A DNA stretch of 64,000 nucleotides from Petrolisthes cinctipes. Taxonomy: Eukaryota; Arthropoda; Malacostraca; Decapoda; Porcellanidae. The notes under the pieces were generated by a model. That model was not told where the DNA came from. It saw only the letters and a program-made list of their open reading frames with translations, and searched no databases. The stretch spans positions 310,001-374,000 of the forward strand of contig JAWQEG010001537.1 in the NCBI GenBank assembly GCA_033782935.1, read 5' to 3'. Both the position numbers and the translations under genes were made by a program. Shown piece by piece: positions 1 through 13,540 of the stretch (its first letter is position 1; each line of letters opens with the position of its first letter).

Positions 1-3000
1 GCACCTAAAATATCGATTTTCAGCATGTTTTGGGCCTGTATCTGAGTAGGCATGTACAGATCGCTTCTGGAACCCCAAAATATCGAATTTCCGGGTGTTA
101 GGAACATGAATTTGAGATATAAACGGAAACAGAAGATGCATGCACATATCGACTTTGGGCACCTAAAAGATCGATTTTCAGTATACAGTAATTTGTGCCT
201 GTATTTTGAAAATACTCTAACACGGAGTAGGCATGTACAGATCGCTTCTGGGACTCCAAAATATCGGATTCTCGGGTGCTTTGGGCCTGAATTTGAGATA
301 TCGACTTTGGGCACCTAAAATATCTATTTCTAGCATGTTTTCGGTCTATATTTTGAAAATATTCTAGCACTGAGTAGGCATGTACAGATCGCTTCTGGGA
401 CCCCAAAATATCGAATTTTCGGGTGTTTTGAGCCTGAATTTGATATATAAACGGGTACTGAAGATGCATGCACATATCGACTTTTGGGCACCTAAAATAT
501 CGATTTTCAGCATGTTTTGGTCCTGTATTTTGAAAATACTCTAACACGGAGTAGGCATGTACAGATCGTTTCTGGGACCTCAAAATATCGAATTTTCGGG
601 TGTTTTCAGCCTGAATTTGAGATATGAACGTGTACTGAAGATGCATGCACATATCGACTTTTGGGCACCTAAAATATCGATTTTTAAGTATGTTTTGGGT
701 CTGTATCTTGAAAACATTCTAACTAGGAGTAGGCATGTACTGATCGCTTCTAGGACACCGAAATACCGAATTTTCAGGTGTTTTGATCCTGAATTTGAGA
801 TATAAACGGGTACAGGAGATGCATGCACATATCGACTTTATACACTTAAAATATCGATTTTTAGCATGTTTTGAGCCTATATTTTGAAAATACTCTAACA
901 AAGGTAAGCATGTACATATCGCTTCTGGGACTCCAAAATATCGAATTTTCGGGTGTTTTGAGCCTGAATTTGAGATATAAACGGGTACAGAAGATGCATG
1001 CACATATTGACTTTGGGCACCTAAAATATCGATTTTCAGCATGTTTTGGGCCTGTATCTGAATAGTACAGATCGCTTCTGGGACCCAAAATATCAAATTT
1101 CCGGGTGTTTGGATCCTGAATTTGAGATATAAACGGGTACAGAAGATGCATGCACATATCTACTTTTGGGCACCTAAAAGATCGATTTTCAGTATGTTTT
1201 GGGCCTGTATTTTGAAAATACTCTAATATGGAGTAAGCATGTACAGATCGCTTCTGGGACCCCAAAATATCGAATTTTCGAGTGTTTTGGGCCTGAATTT
1301 GAGATATCGACTTTGGGCACCTAAAATATCGATTTTTAGCATGTTTTGGGACTATATTTTGAAAATATTCTAGCAGTGAGTAGGCATGTACAGATCGCTT
1401 TTGGGACCCCAAAATATCAAATTTTCGGGTGTTTTGAGCCTGAATTTGAGATATAAACGGGTACGGAAGATGCATGCACATATAAACTTTTGGGCACCTA
1501 AAATATCGATTTTTAGCATGTTTTGAGCCTATTTTTTGAAAACATTCTAGCCCTGAGTAGGCATGTACAGATCGCTTCTGGGACCAAAAAATAACGAATT
1601 TTCGGGTGTTTTGAGGTTGAATTTGGGATATAAACGGTTGCAGAAGATGCATACACATATCGACTTTGGGCACCTAAAATATCGATTTTCAGCATGTTTT
1701 GGGCCTGTATCTGAGTAGGCATGTACAGATCGCTTCGGGGACCCCAAAATATCGAATTTCCGGGTGTTAGGAACCTGAATTTGAGATATAAACGGAAACA
1801 GAAGATGCATGCACATATCGATTTTGGGCACCTAAAAGATCAATTTTCAGTATACAGTAATTTGGGCCTGTATTTTGAAAATACTCTAACACGGAGTAGG
1901 CATGTACAGATCGCTTCTGGGACTCCAAAATATCGGATTTTCGGGTGTTTTGGGCCTGAATTTCAGATATCGACTTTTTTTACACCTAAAATATCTATTT
2001 CTAGCTTGTTTTCGGACTATATTTTGAAAATATTCTAGCACGGAGTAGGCATGTACAGATCGCTTCTGGGACCCCAAAATATCGAATTTTCGGGTGTTTT
2101 GAGCCTGAATTTGATATATAAACGGGTACTGAAGATGCATGCACATATTGACTTTTGGGCACCTAAAATATCGATTTTCAGCATGTTTTGGGCCTTTATT
2201 TTGAAAATACTCTAACACGGAGTAGGCATGTACAGATCGCTTCTGGGACCTCAAAATATCGAATTTTCGGGTGTTTTCAGCCTGAATTTGAGATATGAAC
2301 GGGTACTGAAGATGCAGGCACATATCGACTTTTAGGCACCTAAAATATCGATTTTTAAGTATGTTTTGGGTCTGTATCTTGAAAACATTCTAACTAGGAG
2401 TAGGCATGTACTGATCGCTTCTAGGACACCGAAATACCGAATTTTCGGGTGTTTTGATCCAGAATTTGAGATATAAACGTGTACAGAAGATGCATGAACA
2501 TATCGACTTTGGACACTTAAAATATCGATTTTTAGCATGTTTTGTGCCTATATTTTGAAAATACTCTAACACGGAGTAAGCATGTACATATCGCTTCTGG
2601 GACTCCAAAATATCGAATTTTCGGGTGTTTTGAGCCTGAATTTGAGATATAAACGGGTACAGAAGATGCATGCACATATTGACTTTGGGCACCTAAAATA
2701 TCGATTTTCAGCATGTTTTGGGCCTGTATCTGAATAGGCCAGTACAGATCGCTTCTGGGACCCCAGAATATCGAATTTCCGGGTATTTGGAACCTGAATT
2801 TGAGATATAAACGTCTACAGAAGATGCATGCACATATCGAGTTTTGGGCACCTAAAAGATCGATTTTCAGTATGTTTTGTGCCTGTATTTTGAAAATACT
2901 CTAATATGGAGTAAGCATGTACAGATCGCTTCTGGGACCCCAAAATATCGAATTTTCGGGTGTTTTGGGCCTGAATTTGAGATATTGACTTTGGGCACCT

Positions 3001-3185
3001 AAAATATCGATTTTTAGCATGTTTTGGGACTATATTTTGAAAATATTCTAGCAGTGACTAGGCATGTACAGATCGCTTTTGGGACCCCCAAATATTGAAT
3101 TTTCGGGTGTTTTGACCCTGAATTTGATATATAAACGGGTACTGAAGATGCATGCACATATCAACTTTGGGCACCTATAATATCG
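1..3185. repeat. HOR block, ~1,671-bp period
   Basis: The segment from the window start to about 1505 recurs at about 1665-3185 with an offset of 1,669-1,671 bp. Shared private variants include the short monomer at 45 and 1714, the 'TACAGTAATTTG' insertion at about 185 and 1855, the 'CTAGGACACCGAAATACCG' variant at about 751 and 2422, and the 'CTAGCAGTGA' box at 1371 and 3050. Similarity breaks down near 1510/3180. The first copy probably starts before the window. The copies differ at many single sites, so this block is older than the 3,865-bp block. Confidence 0.85.
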
Positions 3186-6100
3186 ATTTTGAGCATGTTT
3201 TGGGTCTGTATCTTGAAAACATTCTAACTAGGAGTAGGCATGTACAGATCGCTTCTGGGACCCCAAAATATCGAATTTTCGGGTGTTTTGAGCCTAAATT
3301 TGAGATATAAACGGGTACACAAGATGTATGTACATATTGACTTTGGGCACCTAAAATATCGATTTTCAGCATGTTTTGGGCCTGTATTTTGAAAATACTC
3401 TAACACGGAATAGGCATGTCCAGATCGCTTCAGGGACCCCAAAATATCGAATTTTCGGGTGTTTTGAGCCTGAATTTGAGATATAAACGGGTACTGAAGA
3501 TGCATGCACATATCGACTTTTGTTCACCGAAAATATCGATTTTGAGCATGTTTTGGGTCTGAATCTAGAAAACATTCTAACTAGGAGTAGGCATGTACAG
3601 ATCGCTTCCAGGACACAAAAATACCGAATTTTCGGGTGTTTTGAGCCTGAATTTGAGATATAAACAGGTACAGAAGATGCATGCACATATCGACTTTGGA
3701 CACTTAAAATATCGAATTTTAGCATGTTTTGAGTCCATATTTTGAAAACATTCTAGCACTGAGTAGGCTCGTACAGATCGCTTCTAGAACCAAAAATATC
3801 GAATTTTTGGGTGTTTTGGGCCTGAATTTGAGATATCGACTTTGGGCACCTAAAAGATCGATTTTCAGTATGTTTTGGGCCTGTATTTTAAAAATACTCG
3901 AATACGGAGTAGGCATGTACAGATCACTTCTTGGACACCAAAATATCGAATTTTCGGGTGTTTTGGGCCTGAATTTGAGATATCAACTTTAGGCATCTAA
4001 AATATCGATATTTAGCATGTTTTGGACCTATAATTTGAAAATATTCTAGCAATGAGTAGGTATGTACAGATCGCTTCTGGGACCCCAAAATATCGAATTT
4101 CCGGGTGTTTTGGGCCTTAATTTGAGATATCGACTTTGGGCACCTAAAATATCGATTTTTAGCATGTTTTGGGCCTGTATTTTGAAAATACTCTAACACG
4201 AAGTAGGCATGTACAGATCGCTTCTGGGACCCCAAAATATGGAATTTTCGGGTGTTTTGAGCCTAAATTTGAGATATAAACGGGTACAGAAAATGCATGC
4301 ACATATCGACTTTTGGGCACCTAAAAGATCGATTTTCAGTATGTTTTGGGCCAGTATTTTGAAATTACTCGAACACGGTGTAGGCATGTACAGATCACTT
4401 CTTGGACACTAAAATATCGAATTTTCGGGTGTTTTAGGCCTGAATTTGAGATATCAACTTTAGGCACCTAAAATATCGATATTTAGCATGTTTTGGACCT
4501 ATAATTTGAAAATATTCTAGCAATGAGTAGGTATGTACAGATCGCTTCTGGGACCACAAAATATTTAATGTTCGGGTGTTTTGAGCCTGAATTTGAGATA
4601 TAAACGGGTACAGAAGATGCATGCACGTATTGACTTTGGGCACCTTAAATATCGATTATCAGCATGTTTTGGGCCTGTATTTTTAAAATACTCTAACACG
4701 GAGTAGGCATGTACAGATCGCTTCAAGTACTCCAAAATATCGAATTTTCGGGAGATTTGAGCCTGAATTTGAGATATAAACGGGTACTGAAGATGCATGC
4801 ACATATTGACTTTGGGCACCTAAAATATCGATTTTCATTATGTTTTCGGCCTGTATTTTGAAAATACTCTAACACGGAGTAGGCATGTACAGATCGCTTC
4901 TGGGACCCCAAAATATCGAATTTTCGGGTGTTTGGGGCCTTTATTTGAGTTATCGACTTCGGGCACCTAAAATATTTTGTTTTAGCATGTTTTGGGCCTG
5001 TATTTTGAAAATACTCTAACACGAAGTAGGCATGTACAGATCGCTTCTGGGACCCCAAAATATCGAATTTTTGAGTGTTTTGAGCCTGAATTTAAAATAT
5101 AAACGGGTACTGAAGATGCATGCAAATATCGACTTTTGGGAACCGAAAATATCGATTTCTAGCATGTTTTGGGTCTGTATCTTGAAAACATTATAACTAG
5201 GAGTAGTCATGTACAGATCGCTTCTAGGACCAAAAAATACCGAATTTTCGGGTGTTTTGACCCTCAATTTGAGATATAAACGGGTACAGAAGATGCATGC
5301 ACATATCGACTTTGGACACTTAAAATATCGATTTTTAGCATGTTTTGAGCCTATGTTTTGAAAACACTCTAGCACTGAGTAGGCATGTACAAATCGCTTC
5401 TGGGACCCAAAAATATCGAATTTTCGGGTGTTTTGAGCCTGAATTTGGGATATAAACGGGTGCAGAAGATGCATACACATATTGACTTTGGGCACCTAAA
5501 ATATCGATTTTCAGCATGTTATGGGCCTGTATTTTGAAAATCCTCTAACACGAAGTAGGCATGTACAGATCGCTTCTGGGACCCCAAAATATCGAATTTT
5601 CGGGTGTTTTGAGCCTGAATTTGAGATATCAACTTTGGGCACCTGAAATATCGATTTTTAACATGTTTTGGACCTATGTTTTGAAAATATTTTAGCAATG
5701 AGTAGGTATGTACAGATCGCTTCTGGGACCCCAAAATATCGAATTTTCGGGTGTTTTGAGCCTGAATTTGAGATATAAACGAGTGCAGAAGATGCATACA
5801 CATATTGACTTTCAGAACCTAAAATATCGATTTACAGCATGTTTTGGGCTTTTATCTGAGTAGGCATGTACAGATCGCTTCTGGGACCCCGAAATATCGA
5901 TTTTCGGATGTTTTAGGCCTGAATTTGAGATATCGACTTTGGGCACCTAAAATATCGATTTTTAGCATGTTTTGGGCCTATATTTTGAAAATATTCTAGC
6001 ACGGAGTAGGCATGTACAGATCGCTTCTGGGACCCCAAAATATCGAATTTTCGGGTGTTTGGAGCCTGAATTTGAGATATAAACGGGTACAGAAGATACA

Positions 6101-6239
6101 TGCACATATCGACTTTTGGGCTCCTAAAAGATCGATTTTCAGTATGTTTTGGGCCTGTATTTTGAAAATACTCTAACACGAAGTAGGCATGTAAAGTTCG
6201 CTTCTGGGACCATAAAATATCGAATTTTTGGGTATTTTG
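3186..6239. repeat. Satellite monomers, only local higher-order structure
   Basis: Ordinary monomers with several 148-bp short forms (GAGATATCGAC junctions). A local duplication with an offset of about 471 bp is visible: the 'TTCTTGGACAC' monomer, followed by a short monomer with 'ATCAACTTTAGGCA' and 'CAATGAGTAGGTATGTAC', occurs near 3929-4065 and again near 4400-4535. A further relative lies near 5690. No longer regular period was recognised. Confidence 0.75.
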
Positions 6240-9200
6240 GGCCTGAATTTGAGATATAAACGGGTACAGAAGATGCATGCACATATCGACTTTTGGGCAC
6301 CTAAAATATCGATTTTGAGCATGTTTTGGGTCTGAATCTCGAAAACATTTTATCTAGGAGTAGGCATGTACAGATTGCTTCTAGGACCCAAAAATACCGA
6401 ATTTTCAGGTGTTTTGAGCCTGAATTTGAGATATAAACAGGTAAAGAAGATGCATTCACATATCGACTTTGGACACTTAAAATGTCGATTTTTAGCATAT
6501 TTTGAGCCTATATTTTGAAAACATTCTAGCACTGAGTAGGCATGTACAGATCGCTTCTGGGACCCAAAAATATCGAATTTTCGGATGTTTTGACGTTGAA
6601 TTTGAGATATAAACGAGTGCAGAAGATGCATACACATATTGACTTTCGGAACCTAAAATATCGATTTACAGCATGTTTTGGGCTTTTATCTGAGTAATCA
6701 TGTACAGATCGCTTCTGAGACCCCAAAATATCGATTTTCGGATGTTTTAGGCCTGAATTTGAGATATCGACTTTGGGCACCTAAAATATCGATTTTAGCA
6801 TGTTTTGGGCCTATATTTTGAAAATATTCTAGCACAAAGTAGGCATGTACAGATCTCTTATGGGACCCCAAAATATCGAATTTTCGGGTGTTTTGAGCCT
6901 GAATTTGAGATATAAACGGGTACAGAAGATGCATGCACATATTGACTTTGGACACTTAAAATATCGATTTTTAGCTTGTTTTGAGCCTATATTTTGAAAA
7001 CATTCTAGTACTGAGTAGGCATGTACAGATCCCTTCTTGGACACAAAAATATCGAATTTTCGGATGTTTTGAGCCTGAATTTGAGATATAAACAGGTACT
7101 GAAGATGCATGCACATATTGACTTTCGGAACCTAAAATATCGATTTACAGCATGTTTTGGGCTTTAATCTGAGTAGGCATGTACAGATCGCTTCTGGGAC
7201 CCCAAAATATCGAATTGTCGGGTGTTTTGAGCCTGAATTTGAGATATAAACGGGTACAGAAGATGCATGCACATATCGACTTTTGGGCACCTAAAATATC
7301 GATTTTGAGCATGCTTTGGGTCTGAATCTCGAAAACATTCTATCTAGGAGTAGGCATGTACAGATTGCTTCTAGGACCCAAAAATACCGAATTTTCGGGT
7401 GTTTTGAGCCTGAATTTGAGATATAAACAGGTAAAGAAGATGCATGCACATATCGACTTTGGACACTTAAAATATCGATTTTTAGCATATTTTGAGCCTA
7501 TATCTTTAAAACATTCTAGCACTGAGTAGGCATGTACAGATCGCTTCTGGGACCCAAAAATATCGAATTTTCGGATGTTTTGACGTTGAATTTGAGATAT
7601 AAACGAGTGCAGAAGATGCATACACATATTGACTTTCGGAACCTAAAATATCGATTTACAGCATGTTTTGGGCTTTTATCTGAGTAGGCATGTACAGATC
7701 GCTTCTGAGACCCCAAAATATCGATTTTCGGATGTTTTAGGCCTGAATTTGAGATATCGACTTTGGGCACCTAAAATATCGATTTTAGCATGTTTTGGGC
7801 CTATATTTTGAAAATATTCTAGCACAAAGTAGGCATGTACAGATCTCATATGGGACCCCAAAATATCGTATTTTCGGGTGTTTTGAGCCTGAATTTGAGA
7901 TATAAACGGGTACAGAAGATGCATGCACATATTGACTTTGGACACTTAAAATATCGATTTTTAGCTTGTTTTGAGCCTATATTTTGAAAACATTCTAGTA
8001 CTGAGTAGGCATGTACAGATCCCTTCTTGGACACAAAAATATCGAATTTTCGGATGTTTTGAGCCTGAATTTGAGATATAAACAGGTACTGAAGATGCAT
8101 GCACATATCGACTTTTGTGCTCCAAAAATATCGATTTTGAGCATGTTTTTGGTCTGTATCTTGAAAACATTCTAATTAGGAGTAAGTATGTACAGATCGC
8201 GTCTATTACCCAAAAATACCGAATTTTCGGGTGTTTTGAGGTTGAATTTGAGATATAAACGGGTATAGAAGATGCATGCACATATCGACTTTGGACACTT
8301 AAAATATCGATTTTTAGCTTGTTTTCAGCCTATATTTTGAAAACATTCTAGCACTGAGTAGGCATGTACAGAATGCTTCTGGGACCCCAAAATATCGAAT
8401 TTTTGGGTGTTTGGAGCCTGAATTTGAGATATAAACGGGTACAGAAGATGCATGCACATATCGACTTTTTGGCACCTAAAAGACCGATTTTCAGTATGTT
8501 TTGTGTCTGTATTTTGAAAATACTCTAACACGGAGTAGGCATGTACAGTTCGCTTCTGGGACCCCAAAATATCGAATTTGCGGGTGTTTTGGGCCTGAAT
8601 TTGAAATATCGACTTTGGGAACCTAAAATATCGATTTTTAGCATGTTTTGGGCCTATATTTTGAAAATATTCTAGCACTAAGTAGGCATGTACAGATCTC
8701 TTATGGAACCCCAAGATATCGAATTTTCGGGTGTTTTGAGCCTGAATTTGAGAAATAAACGGGTACAGAAGATGCATGCACATATTGACTTTGGACACTT
8801 AAAATATCGATTTTTAGTATGTTTTGGGCCAATATTTTAAAAATATTCTAGCACTGAGTAGGCATGTACAGATCGCTTCTGGGACCCAAAAATATCGAAT
8901 TTTCGGATGTTTAGACGTTGAATTTGAGATATAAACGAGTGCAGAAGATGCATACACATATTGACTTTCGGAACCTAAAATATCGATTTACAGCATGTTT
9001 TGGGCTTTAATCTGAGTAGGCATGTACAGATCGCTTCTGGGACCCCAAAATATCGAATTGTCGGGTGTTTTGAGCCTGAATTTGAGATATAAACGGGTAC
9101 AGAAGATGCATGCACATATCGACTTTTGGGCACCTAAAATATCGATTTTGAGCATGCTTTGGGTCTGAATCTCGAAAACATTCTATCTAGGAGTAGGCAT

Positions 9201-9620
9201 GTACAGATTGCTTCTAGGACCCAAAAATACCGAATTTTCGGGTGTTTTGAGCCTGAATTTGAGATATAAACAGGTAAAGAAGATGCATGCACATATCGAC
9301 TTTGGACACTTAAAATATCGATTTTTTAGCATATTTTGAGCCTATATCTTTAAAACATTCTAGCACTGAGTAGGCATGTACAGATCGCTTCTGGGACCCA
9401 AAAATATCGAATTTTCGGATGTTTTGACGTTGAATTTGAGATATAAACGAGTGCAGAAGATGCGTACACATATTGACTTTCGGAACCTAAAATATCGATT
9501 TACAGCATGTTTTGGGCTTTTATCTGAGTAGGCATGTACAGATCGATCCTGGGACCCCAAAATATCGATTTTCGGATGTTTTTGGCATGGATTTGAGATA
9601 TCGACTTTGGGCACCTAAAA
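6240..9620. repeat. HOR block, 990-bp period with a further 1,844-bp copy
   Basis: About 6240-7118 recurs at about 7230-8108 with a constant offset of 990 bp. Diagnostic variants are 'CTCGAAAACATT' with 'TATCTAGGAG', 'GATGTTTTGACGTTGAATTT', 'TTTCGGAACCTAAAATATCG' with 'GATTTACAGC', and 'GATTTTAGCATG' lacking one T. About 7120-7770 is repeated a third time at about 8964-9614 (offset 1,844), again carrying 'GATTTACAGC' and 'GAATTGTCGGG'. The unit mixes full-length and short monomers, so it is not a multiple of 176. Confidence 0.85.
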
Positions 9621-12600
9621 TATCGACTTTTAGCATGTTTTGGGCCTATATTTTGAAAATATTCTAGCACGTACTAGGCATGCACAGATCGCTTCTGGGA
9701 ACCCAAAATATCGAATTTACAGGTGTTTTGAGCCTGAATTTGAGATATAAACGGGTACAGAAAATACATGCACATATTGACTTTGGGCACCTAAAATATC
9801 GATATTCAGCATGTTTTGGGCCTGTAGTTTGAAAATACTCTAACACGGAGTAGGCATGTACAGATCGCTTCTTGGGCCCAAAAATATCGAATTTTCGGAT
9901 GTTGTGAGCCTGAATTTGAGATACAAACGGGTACAGAAGATGCATGCACATATCGACTTTTGGGCACCTAAAATATCGATTTTGAGCATGTTTTGGGTGT
10001 GTATCTTGAAAACATTCTAACTAGGAGTAGGCATGTACAGATCGATTCTAGGACCCAAAAATACCGAATTTTCGGGTGTTTTGAGCCTGAATTTGAGATA
10101 TAAACGGGTTCAGAAGATGCATGCACATATTGACTTTGGACACTTAAAATATCGATTTTTAGTGTGTTTTGAGCCTATATTTTGAAAACATTCTAGCACT
10201 GAGTAAGCATGTACAGATCGCTTCTGGGACCTAAAAATATCGAATTTTCGGGTGTTTTGGGGATAAATTTGAGATATCGACTTTGGGCACCTGAAATATC
10301 GATTTTTAGCATGTTTTGGGCCTATATTTTGAAAATATTCTAGCACTGAGTAAGCATGTACAGATCGCTTCTGGGACCCCAAAATATGGAGTTTTCGGGT
10401 GTTTTGAGCCTGAATTTGAGATATAAACGGGTACAGAAAATGCATGCACATATTGACTTTGGGTACCTAAAATATCGTTATTTAGCATGTTTTGGGCCTG
10501 AATTTTGAAAATATTCTAGCACTGAGTAGGCATGTACAGATCGCTTCTGGGACCCCAAAATATCGAATTTTTGGGTGTTTTGAGCCTGAATTTGAGATAC
10601 AAACGGGTACAGAAGATGCATGCACATAGTAAATTTGGGCACCTACAATATCGATTTTCAGCATGTTTTGGGCCTGTATTTTGAAAATACTCTAAAACGG
10701 AGTAGGCAAGTACAGATCGCTTCTGGGACCCTAAAATATCGAATTTTCGGGTGTTTGGAGCCTGAATTTGAGATATAAACGGGTACAGAAGATGCATCCA
10801 CATATCGACTTTTGGGCACCTAAAATATCGATTTTCTGTATGTTTTGGGCCTGTATTTTGAAAATACTCTAACACGGAGTAGACATGTACAGATAGCTTC
10901 TGGGACCCCAAAATATCGAATTTCGGGTGTTTTGGGGATAAATTTGAGATATCGACTTTGGGCACCTGAAATATCGATTTTTAGCATGTTTTGGGCCTAT
11001 ATTTTGAAAATATTCTAGCACTGAGTAAGCATGTACAGATCACTTCTGGGACCCCAAAATATCGAGTTTTCGGGTGTTTTGAGCCTTAATTTGAGATATA
11101 AACGGGTACAGAAAATGCATGCACATATTGACTTTGGGTACCTAAAATATCGTTTTTTAGCTTGTTTTGGGCCTGTATTTTGAAAATACTCTAACACGGA
11201 GTAGGCATGTACAGATCGCTTCTGGGACCCCAAAATATCGAATTTTCGGGTGTTTTGAGCCTGAATTTGAGATATAAACAGGTACGGAAGATGCATGCAC
11301 ATATTGACTTTGGGCACCTAAAATATCGATTTTGAGCATGTTTTGGGTCTGTATCTTGAAAACATTCTAACTAGGAGTAGGCATGTACAGATCGCTTCTG
11401 GGACCCAAAAATACCGAATTTTCGGGTGTTTTGAGCCTGAATTTGAGATATAAACGGGTACAGAAGATTCATGCACATATCGACTTTGGACACTTAAAAT
11501 ATCGATTTTTAGTGTGTTTTGAGCCTATATTTTGAAAACATTCTAGCACTGAGTAAGCATGTACAGATCGCTTCTGGGACCCAAAAATATCGAATTTTCG
11601 GGTGTTTTGAGGTTGAATTTGGAATATAAACGGGTGCAGAAAATGCATACACATATTGACTTTGGGCACCTAAAATATCGATTTTCAGCATGTTTTGGGC
11701 CTGTATCGGAGTAGGCATGTACAGATCGCTTCTTGGACCAAAAAATATCGAATTTTCGGGCGTTTGGAGCCTGAATCTGAGATATAAACGGGTATAGAAG
11801 ATGCATGCACATATCGACTTTTGGGCACCTAAAATATCGATTTTCTGTATGTTTTGGGCCTGTATTTTGAAAATACTCTAACACGGAGTAGGCATGTACA
11901 GATCGCTTCTGTGACCCCAAAATATCGAATTTTCGGGTGTTTTGGGGATAAATTTGAGATATCGACTTTGGGCACCTGAAATATCGATTTTTAGCATGTT
12001 TTGGGCCTATATTTTGAAAATATTCTAGCACTGAGTAAGCATGTACAGATCGCTTCTGGGACCCCAAAATATGGAGTTTTCGGGTGTTTTGAGCCTGAAT
12101 TTGAGATATAAACGGGTACAGAAAATGCATGCACATATTGACTTTGGGTACCTAAAATATCGTTATTTAGCATGTTTTGGGCCTGAATTTTGAAAATATT
12201 CTAGCACTGAGTAGGCATGTACAGATCGCTTCTGGGACCCCAAAATATCGAATTTTTGGGTGTTTTGAGTCTGAATTTGAGATACAAACGGGTACAGAAG
12301 ATTCATGCACATATTAAATTTGGGCACCTAAAATATCGATTTTCAGCATGTTTTGGGCCTGTATTTTGAAAATACTCTAAAACGGAGTAGGCAAGTACAG
12401 ATCGCTCCTGGGACCCCAAAATATCGAATTTTCGGGTGTTTGGAGCCTGAATTTGAGATATAAACGGGTACAGAAGATGCATCCACATATCGACTTTTGG
12501 GCACCTAAAAGATCGATTTTCAGTATGTTTTGGAACTGTATATTGAAAATACTCTAACACGGAGTAAGCATGTACAGATCGCTTCTGGAACCCCAAAATA

Positions 12601-13540
12601 TCAAATTTTCGGGTGTTTTGGGCCTGAATTTGAGATATCGACTTTGGGCACCTAAAATATCGATTTTTAGCATGTTTTGGGCCTGAATTTTGAAAATATT
12701 CTAGGACTGAGTAGGCATGTACAGATCGCTTCTGGGACCCCAAAATATCGAATTTTGGGGTGTTTTGAGCCTGAATATGATATATAAAAGGGTACATAAG
12801 ATGCATGCACATATCGACTTTTGGGCACCTAAAATATCGATTTTGAGCATGTTTTGGGTCTGTATCTTAAAAACATTCTAACTAGGAGTAGGCATGTACA
12901 GATCTCTTCTAGAACCCAAAAATACCGAATTTTCGGGTGTTTTGAGCCTGAATTTGAGATATAAACGGGTACAGAAGATGCATGCACGTATCGACTTTGG
13001 ACACTTAAAATATCGATTTTTAGCATGTTTTGAGCCTATATTTTGAAAACATTCTAGCACTGAGTAGGCATGTACAGATCGCTTCTGGGACCCCAAATAT
13101 CGAATTTTCGGGTGTTTCGAGCCTGAATTTGAGATATAAACGGGTACAGAATATGCATGCACATATCGACTTTGGACACTTAAAATATCGCTTTTTAGCA
13201 TGTTTTGAGCCTATATTTTGAAAATATTCTAGCACAAAGTAGATATGTACAGATCACTTCTGGGACCCCAAAATATCGACTTTTCGGGTGTTTTAAGCCT
13301 GAATTTGAGATATAAACGGGTACAGAAGATGCATGCACATATCGTCTTTGGACACTTAAAATATCGATTTTTAGCATGTTTTGAGCCTATATTTTGAAAA
13401 CATTCTAGCACTAAATAGGCATGTACAGATCGCTTCTGGGACCCTAAAATATCGAATTTTCGGGTGTTTTGAGGTTGAATTTGGGATATAAACGGGTACA
13501 GAAGATGCATGCACATATCGACTTTTGGGCACCTAAAATA
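9621..13540. repeat. Satellite with interleaved HOR offsets (673, 1,010, 1,350, 1,685 bp)
   Basis: Several segmental copies overlap. The 'TTTTGGGGATAAATTTGAG' short monomer appears near 10255, 10930 and 11940. The 'TTTTAGTGTGTTTTGAGCC' monomer appears near 10155 and 11505. 'GATTTTCTGTATG' appears near 10830 and 11840. The run 10306-10488 is repeated almost exactly at 11991-12173 (offset 1,685). The mosaic of offsets suggests repeated out-of-register exchange. About 12821-13540 is ordinary satellite leading into the next block. Confidence 0.75.

Noticed and set aside
861..1673. Minus-strand ORFs of 60-270 codons throughout the satellite as protein-coding genes
   Set aside because: They repeat with the monomer, overlap in several frames, change frame at 176-bp or short monomers, and have no domain. 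They are by-products of a stop-poor tandem repeat.
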